From: Thiosulfativibrio zosterae | GTDB taxonomy: Bacteria; Pseudomonadota; Gammaproteobacteria; Thiomicrospirales; Thiomicrospiraceae | Direction: 5' to 3' | DNA: 64,000 nt | Assembly: GCF_011398155.1 (NCBI RefSeq) | Contig: NZ_AP021888.1 | Coordinates: forward strand, 186,001 to 250,000 | Part shown: in pieces, positions 59,386 to 64,000 of the stretch | Layout of the letters: the number at the start of each line of letters is the position of its first letter | Numbering within the stretch: position 1 is the first letter of the stretch | Translations under genes and position numbers: made by a program | Notes under the pieces: generated by a model | Seen by the model: the letters and a program-made list of their open reading frames with translations, nothing else | Databases searched by the model: none | Told to the model about the DNA's origin: nothing

Positions 59386-60489
59386 ATGAACAGAAGAGAT
59401 TTTATTGGTGCGCTGGCTGGCGCAACCGCAGCAACGGCTATGACTGCTTGTGGTCAAAAAGAAGAAGCCACCACCACTGCCCCTGCTCAGCCACAACAAA
59501 CTTTTGAATGGAAAATGGTCACGACTTGGCCTAAGAATTTCCCAGGCTTGGGCACCGGCGCTAACAATGTTGCACGCCTAATTGAAGAAATGTCGGGCGG
59601 GCGCATTAAGGTTAAGGTGTATGGCGCGGGCGAATTGGTCGGTGCTTTTGAAGTGTTTGATGCCGTGTCGCAGGGTAATGCTCAACTCGGTCATGCGGGT
59701 GCTTATTATTGGAAAGGCAAAATTCCTTCAGCACCTTTTTTCTCGTCGGTGCCTTTTGGCTTAACGGCGACCGAAATGAATGCTTGGCTATATTATGGCG
59801 ATGGCTTGACCCTGTGGGAAGAAGCCTATAAACCTTTTGGTTTAATACCCAATCCTGCGGGCAATTCTGGAACCCAAATGGGCGGTTGGTTTAATAAAGA
59901 AATTAATAGCATGGATGACTTGAAAGGTTTGAAAATGCGTATGCCAGGCTTGGGTGGTGAAGTTTTAAAACGAGCTGGTGGTTTACCGGTCACGCTACCG
60001 GGTGGCGAAATTTTCCCATCTTTGCAGTCGGGCGCTTTGGATGCCACAGAATGGGTTGGACCTTATAATGATTTGGCATTTGGCTTGTATAAAGCGGCCA
60101 AGTATTATTACACACCCGGTTGGCATGAGCCAGGCACCACGATGGAATGTATGATTAACGAAAAAGCCTTTAATGAATTACCGGCAGATTTGCAAAGTAT
60201 CGTGCGTAACGCCATGAAGGTGGCTAATTTAGAAATGTTGTCTGAATATACCGCGCATAATCAACAGGCGTTAAAAACCTTAATTGAAAAACACGGTGTG
60301 GTGTTGAAACATTTCCCCGATGAAGTGTTGCGTGAGCTAAAGCGTTTGTCGCTAGAAGTGGTCGAAGAAGCGGCTAAGTCGGATGCCTTGTCTGGCAAAG
60401 TTTGGGCATCGCAGAAAACCTTTATGGCGCAAGTGAGTAAATGGACAGAAGTGTCTGAACAAGCATTTGTGGCATCACGCGCACTTTAA
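59386..60489 (+). CDS. TRAP transporter solute-binding protein (TakP/2-oxoacid-type)
   Basis: A 367-residue binding protein with a Tat-type lipoprotein signal (MNRRDFIGALAG, then lipobox TACG). The mature part matches the DctP family, subclass for 2-oxo or lactate-type acids: TTWPKNFPGLGTGANNVARL, AGELVGAFEVFD, YYWKGKIPSAPFF, NSGTQMGGWFNKEI, KMRMPGLGGEV and EWVGPYNDLAFG. The cognate DctQM membrane genes are not adjacent. AAGGAG ribosome site and TATAAT at 59350-59355. Confidence 0.92.
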   Translation: MNRRDFIGALAGATAATAMTACGQKEEATTTAPAQPQQTFEWKMVTTWPKNFPGLGTGANNVARLIEEMSGGRIKVKVYGAGELVGAFEVFDAVSQGNAQLGHAGAYYWKGKIPSAPFFSSVPFGLTATEMNAWLYYGDGLTLWEEAYKPFGLIPNPAGNSGTQMGGWFNKEINSMDDLKGLKMRMPGLGGEVLKRAGGLPVTLPGGEIFPSLQSGALDATEWVGPYNDLAFGLYKAAKYYYTPGWHEPGTTMECMINEKAFNELPADLQSIVRNAMKVANLEMLSEYTAHNQQALKTLIEKHGVVLKHFPDEVLRELKRLSLEVVEEAAKSDALSGKVWASQKTFMAQVSKWTEVSEQAFVASRAL

Positions 60490-60518
60490 GCTGCCGTACC
60501 TTTAAGTCTATACACCTT

Positions 60519-60566
60519 AAAAAGCCCCCAAATTTAACCAGGCCTGGTCAAATTTGGGGGCTTTTT
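60519..60566. terminator. Terminator built around palindrome copy 6
   Basis: A 48-bp palindrome with one mismatched pair. The core ACCAGGCCTGGT (60537-60548) is extended by CCCCCAAATTT and AAATTTGGGGG arms to AAAAAG...CTTTTT, so it forms a strong stem with T run. It lies downstream of the TRAP gene. Confidence 0.9.
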
Positions 60567-60683
60567 GCATTTAAGTGTTAGCTAATATCAAATTGACTTA
60601 TCTTAGATAAAAACCTTTTGGTTTCGCTTTGTGAGGTTGCGAGTAAACTTGCTGAACGATTATCTAAAGAGAAGGACTCGTTT

Positions 60684-61121
60684 ATGAAGCAAGTGTTGAT
60701 CAATGCCGCTATGGCATCTGTTTTGGTTTTAACTGCAACTCAAGCTAATGCCAATTGGTTTGGCAATAACAATGGTTACAATAATGGGTATAACGATTGG
60801 CCAGAATGGACACCTATGTATTGGGCACAAGAAATGGTTGATCAAATGGACGACAACTATTACAACAACGGTCCTTTCTATGGTAACAATGGGCCTTATC
60901 CTTATACACCTTATTATGGCGCACCCATGCCTTATCCTTATCAGCCAGCGCCTTATTATGCGCCACCAGCACCTCAGCAAAATATGGCACCAGCGCCTGC
61001 GCCTCAGCAAAATACGGCACCCGCACCCAACTATGGTCAGCCTTATCCCATGCAGCCACAAGGTATGCCTTACCCTATGCCGCAAGCACCTTATTATCCT
61101 CAGCAACCGATGCAGAGATAA
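60684..61121 (+). CDS. Putative sulfur-globule-type secreted protein, Pro/Tyr/Asn/Gly-rich
   Basis: A 145-residue protein with a Sec signal peptide (cleavage near ANANW). The mature chain is low-complexity: WFGNNNGYNNGYNDW, then NNGPFYGNNGPYPYTPYYG and repeated PYPYQPAPYY-like and PAPQQN units. This is the composition of sulfur globule envelope proteins of sulfur oxidisers, and also of some other structural or surface proteins, so the assignment is suggestive only. The ATG at 60684 has GAAGGA 8 nt upstream. An earlier in-frame start at 60618 has none. Confidence 0.6.
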   Translation: MKQVLINAAMASVLVLTATQANANWFGNNNGYNNGYNDWPEWTPMYWAQEMVDQMDDNYYNNGPFYGNNGPYPYTPYYGAPMPYPYQPAPYYAPPAPQQNMAPAPAPQQNTAPAPNYGQPYPMQPQGMPYPMPQAPYYPQQPMQR

Positions 61122-61152
61122 TTCAAAAGTTTTATAAAGTTCTAAAACGACA

Positions 61153-61176
61153 AACCCCAGCAAAGGCTGGGGTTTT
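61153..61176 (+). terminator. Terminator of the sulfur-globule-like gene
   Basis: AACCCCAGC-AAAG-GCTGGGGTT stem followed by TTTT. Confidence 0.85.
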
Positions 61177-61184
61177 GGATATTG

Positions 61185-61217
61185 AACTCAGCTGGGTGTT
61201 GACCTTGCTGAGTTTTT
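61185..61217. terminator. Second terminator, probably serving deaD in part
   Basis: AACTCAGC (61185-61192) pairs with GCTGAGTT (61207-61214) followed by TTTTT. Weaker loop than the preceding one. Confidence 0.55.
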
Positions 61218-61235
61218 TTATGGGCGCTCTAAAAG

Positions 61236-63005
61236 TTAAGCTTTTGGCTTTCTTTTATTCAAAGAAAAACGCTTTTTAGCGGGTGAAGTCCCATCTTGCA
61301 TTTTAGATACATTCAGTTGTTGTCCACAAACCCAGGCACGCTTTAAGTCGCCAAGCGCTTCTTTAGACAGGGTTGCTGGCAAATCCACCGTACAGAAAGT
61401 ATCTTCAATGTTGAGCTTTTGAATGAACTCACCATCAATACCCGCTTCGTTAGCGATACAGCCGATGATATTGCCTGGCTTAACACCATGGGTGCGGCCC
61501 ACTTCTAAACGGTAACGCTCCATGCCTTCGTTGGGTGGCGTTTGTGCGCGTTTTTCGCGAGGTGCTCTTTCAGGACGGTCGCCGCGAGGCGCTCTGTCTG
61601 GGCGATCACCACGAGAACCACGGTCATTGCGCTCACCGCGTCCGCCACGATCTCCGCGGTCTTCATATTCGCGCGCTTTGCTTTGGGCTTTTTCATCTAA
61701 GAAGAAAGGCACGTCACCTTGTAATAATTTAGCCAAACCAGCCGCAATTTCAATCGCAGGAATGTTGCTTTCAGATTCAATCGATTCAACCATTTTTTGG
61801 TAGAAATCTAAATCGCCACTTTGCGCAGCATCGATGATTTTGTCTTTAAAGCGCACGACACGACCATCGTTGATTTCTTGTGCGGTCGGCAAAGTCATTT
61901 GGGTAATTTTTTTCTTGGTTGAATGCTCGATAGAAGCCAATAAGCGTCTTTCACGAGGTGCGACAAACAAGATAGCCGTTCCGCTACGACCCGCACGCCC
62001 AGTACGACCGATACGGTGCACATAAGATTCGTTGTCATAAGGAATGTCGTAGTTAATAACATGACTGATACGCTCAACATCTAAACCACGCGCTACCACA
62101 TCGGTAGCGATTAAGATGTCTAACTTGCCAGATTTTAAATGGTCAACAATACGCTCGCGCTGGTTTTGCGCAATATCACCGTTTAAGGCAGCGGCGGCAT
62201 AACCACGCGCTTCAAGTTTTTCAGCCAATTCAACGGTCGCAGTTTTGGTGCGCACGAACACAATAATCCCATCAAAGGTTTCGGCTTCTAAAATACGGGT
62301 TAAAGCATCTAACTTGTGTAAGCCGCTCACTAACCAATATTTTTGGTCAATGGTGGTCGCCGTGGCCGTGGCTTGTTTGATGATAACTTCAGTTGGGTTT
62401 TGCAAATAAGTGTTGGCAATGCGGTGCACTTCTTTTGGCATGGTCGCAGAGAACAAGGCAATCTGACGCGTCTTAGGCGTGTGCTTTAAAATCCACTCAA
62501 CATCATCAATGAAGCCCATGCGTAGCATTTCGTCGGCTTCATCTAAGACCATTGCTTTCAACTGGTCTAATTTTAGAGTGCCTTTGGTGATGTGGTCCAT
62601 CACTCGTCCAGGTGTCCCAACTACCACGTGAACGCCACGCTTTAGCGCACGAATTTGGGTGCTGTATTCTGAACCACCGTAAATCGGTAGTACATGCAAG
62701 CCTTTGATATTACGAGAAAAAGTTTGGAAGGCTTCTGCAACCTGAATCGCCAATTCACGGGTAGGTGCTAGTACTAACACCTGTGGGTCTTGTTGGTTGA
62801 TGTCAATCTTTGACAAAATCGGTAAGGCAAAAGCGGCGGTCTTACCGGTACCCGTTTGCGCCATACCCAATACATCGCCACCTTTTAATAAAACAGGAAT
62901 GGCTTTTTCTTGGATAGGAGATGGGGTTTCGTAACCGATTTCTTCAAGTGTTTTTAATATGGCGTCAGACAGACCTAGATCTGAAAATTTGATCTCTGTA
63001 TTCAT
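61236..63005 (-). CDS. deaD: DEAD-box RNA helicase DeaD/CsdA
   Basis: ATP-dependent RNA helicase of ribosome assembly and cold adaptation. It has 589 residues. Motifs: AQTGTGKT (I), PTRELA (Ia), TPGRVMDH (Ib), VLDEADEML (II), SATMP (III), RGLDVERISHVINYD (V), HRIGRTGRAGRSG (VI). An Arg/Gly-rich linker (about 455-500) with repeated RGDRP-like units precedes a C-terminal DbpA-type RNA-binding domain (YRLEVGRTHGVKPGNIIG). Long leader upstream. Confidence 0.96.
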   Translation of the reverse strand: MNTEIKFSDLGLSDAILKTLEEIGYETPSPIQEKAIPVLLKGGDVLGMAQTGTGKTAAFALPILSKIDINQQDPQVLVLAPTRELAIQVAEAFQTFSRNIKGLHVLPIYGGSEYSTQIRALKRGVHVVVGTPGRVMDHITKGTLKLDQLKAMVLDEADEMLRMGFIDDVEWILKHTPKTRQIALFSATMPKEVHRIANTYLQNPTEVIIKQATATATTIDQKYWLVSGLHKLDALTRILEAETFDGIIVFVRTKTATVELAEKLEARGYAAAALNGDIAQNQRERIVDHLKSGKLDILIATDVVARGLDVERISHVINYDIPYDNESYVHRIGRTGRAGRSGTAILFVAPRERRLLASIEHSTKKKITQMTLPTAQEINDGRVVRFKDKIIDAAQSGDLDFYQKMVESIESESNIPAIEIAAGLAKLLQGDVPFFLDEKAQSKAREYEDRGDRGGRGERNDRGSRGDRPDRAPRGDRPERAPREKRAQTPPNEGMERYRLEVGRTHGVKPGNIIGCIANEAGIDGEFIQKLNIEDTFCTVDLPATLSKEALGDLKRAWVCGQQLNVSKMQDGTSPAKKRFSLNKRKPKA

Positions 63006-63180
63006 GGATATCCTTTTACTACAGTCGAGAGTTGCTGAATTTCAAATATGAAATTCTTGTGAGCAAATGCACGCCCGTATAGTCTCGTTTGTAACGAGGC
63101 GGAATCCCTTAGATATTACTAGAGTTTGCGAATAACAATGAATAACAGACAGGCAGGCATTTAGAAGTTGCGTATTGTAC
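63006..63180 (-). promoter_or_regulatory. deaD 5' leader region
   Basis: A TACAAT -10 candidate on the minus strand (63174-63179) would give a leader of about 160 nt. It holds the hairpin CTCGTT-ACA-AACGAG (63084-63098). Long leaders are common for cold-shock helicase genes, where PNPase or temperature acts. The rest of the 304-bp gap is AT-rich and ends in palindrome copy 7. Confidence 0.4.
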
Positions 63181-63272
63181 CGTAAATTAAAATAAATATC
63201 TGAATTTATTTAATTTTTTTATGCGGATATTAAAAACAGTGCAGATTTTTGGTTAAAAATGCGCTAAAAATA

Positions 63273-63284
63273 ACCAGGCCTGGT
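63273..63284. repeat. Dispersed palindrome, copy 7 (deaD - EAL gap)
   Basis: Exact ACCAGGCCTGGT with flanks CTAAAAAT and TGTTTTTGG, nearly palindromic over 32 bp. Confidence 0.85.
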
Positions 63285-63309
63285 TGTTTTTGGCGATAAA
63301 TTTTGTCAG

Positions 63310-64000
63310 TTAAGCGATTTTGCTACTGACTTGTTGCGGTTTGATATAGCGCTCTTCAAAGTCAGCGGCGGGCAAGGGGCGACTGTAAAGGAAACCTTGT
63401 AACAATACTTGGTCATATTTTTGAGTTAAGAAATCTGATTGTGCTTGGGTTTCAACGCCTTCGGCGACAATTTTGAGGTTTTTGGTGCTGGCCAGTTGGA
63501 TGATAGAGTCAACAATGGCTTCGTCATCTGGATTGCCTGGCACTTGGGCGATAAAACTTTGGTCGATTTTGAGTTCGTGAATGGGCAGTTTTTGCAAATA
63601 ACTCAGTGATGAATAACCCGTGCCAAAGTCATCGATTGACACCTCAAATCCTAAACTCACTAGGTGTTGAATTTTTTGCAAAGCCAATTTTGAGTTGCGA
63701 ATCAACACCCCTTCGGTCAATTCAAGCGTGATGGTACGCGGGTCAACTTGGGTAAACTTCATTAGCCCAATAATCAGCTCAATAAAACTTTGTTCGTGGA
63801 ATTGAATTGGGCTAATGTTGATGGCGATGCGAATAGGGCGGTATTTTTTGTTCCAGGCTTTGGCCTGCAAAAAGGCTTTGTGCATCACCCATAAACCTAT
63901 TTTAATAATTTGACGGCCCTCTTCTGCCACGGGAATAAATTTGGCAGGAGATACAAACCCCAGCTCTGGGTGAAACCAGCGCAATAGGGTTTCGGCAGAA
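63310..64000 (-). CDS. EAL-domain cyclic-di-GMP phosphodiesterase (5' part missing)
   Basis: C-terminal part of an EAL protein; the frame stays open to the window edge (it reads SAETLLRWFHPELG before the first candidate start), so the gene begins outside. Catalytic motifs are present: ETLLRW (EAL-equivalent Glu), INISPIQF, LELTEGVL, IDDFGTGYSSLSYL, LKIDQSFI, VAEGVET and LQGFLYSRPL. All metal- and substrate-binding positions appear intact, so it is probably an active phosphodiesterase, unlike the EAL-HDOD gene at the other end of the window. Confidence 0.93.
   Translation of the reverse strand, partial: SAETLLRWFHPELGFVSPAKFIPVAEEGRQIIKIGLWVMHKAFLQAKAWNKKYRPIRIAINISPIQFHEQSFIELIIGLMKFTQVDPRTITLELTEGVLIRNSKLALQKIQHLVSLGFEVSIDDFGTGYSSLSYLQKLPIHELKIDQSFIAQVPGNPDDEAIVDSIIQLASTKNLKIVAEGVETQAQSDFLTQKYDQVLLQGFLYSRPLPAADFEERYIKPQQVSSKIA

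Noticed and set aside
60729-61163. 144-residue open frame on the minus strand opposite the sulfur-globule-like gene
   Set aside because: It is an effect of low-complexity codon use in the real gene. It has no ribosome site or recognisable protein pattern, and the plus-strand frame has a signal peptide and a good ribosome site.

Overview
The window is a 64 kb stretch of ordinary-looking bacterial chromosome from a gammaproteobacterium. Gene content points to a free-living, motile sulfur oxidiser of the Thiomicrospira/Hydrogenovibrio/Thiomicrorhabdus type (inference). The evidence is the mnmG-rsmG-parA-parB-atp order of an oriC-proximal region, ubiquinone genes, an 8-amino-Kdo LPS module, a sulfur-globule-like protein, and many chemoreceptor and cyclic-di-GMP genes. 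No rRNA, tRNA, CRISPR array, prophage or transposase gene was recognised.

Layout. 1-2.6 kb: 3' part of mutY, yggX and a degenerate EAL-HDOD gene. 2.6-7.6 kb: a lipoprotein on the minus strand, then mnmG-rsmG-parA-parB. 7.8-15.1 kb: a complete F1Fo ATP synthase operon (atpZ-like, atpI, B, E, F, H, A, G, D, C). 15.2-24.4 kb: glmU, ubiA, two unknown genes, then minus-strand recG-ubiC-DUF486 and an ammonium transporter fused to a diguanylate cyclase. 24.6-29.1 kb: ridA and a Mn/Zn-type ABC operon in which one permease carries a DtxR/MntR-like domain. 29.3-32.2 kb: a PAS chemoreceptor. 32.3-39.8 kb (minus): gmk, kdnA, kdnB, kdsB, waaA, rpoZ, spoT, so an LPS Kdo8N module sits inside the usual gmk-rpoZ-spoT neighbourhood. 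39.9-42.5 kb: aroK, aroB and an aldose epimerase. 42.6-43.1 kb: an 84-bp-period tandem repeat array. 43.1-47.5 kb (minus): a thioredoxin-fold protein, a PAS-GGDEF protein and hisC. 47.7-52.4 kb: cbpA, an HDOD gene, a chemoreceptor and a receiver protein. 52.4-53.1 kb: a nested repeat region. 53.1-59.2 kb (minus): chemoreceptor, H-NOX nitric oxide sensor, hybrid histidine kinase, HopJ-family gene and an unknown gene in a likely operon. 59.4-64 kb: a TRAP solute-binding protein, a sulfur-globule-like protein, deaD and a partial EAL gene.

The strongest unexplained signal is a dispersed palindrome, ACCAGGCCTGGT. It occurs seven times exactly, plus two altered copies, in divergent promoter regions, terminators and inside genes, where chance predicts about 0.004 copies. 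A second repeat system consists of paired 16-bp hairpins with GGGGCG ends. It forms single pairs at 19.4, 52.4 and 53.0 kb and the tandem array at 42.7 kb. The two pairs at 52.4 and 53.0 kb bracket a 496-bp element with 14-bp perfect terminal inverted repeats.

Functionally the accessory genes concern sensing (ammonium, metal, nitric oxide, redox or small molecules) linked to cyclic-di-GMP and chemotaxis. The rest is housekeeping: energy, chromosome segregation, stringent response, cell-envelope and aromatic or histidine biosynthesis.
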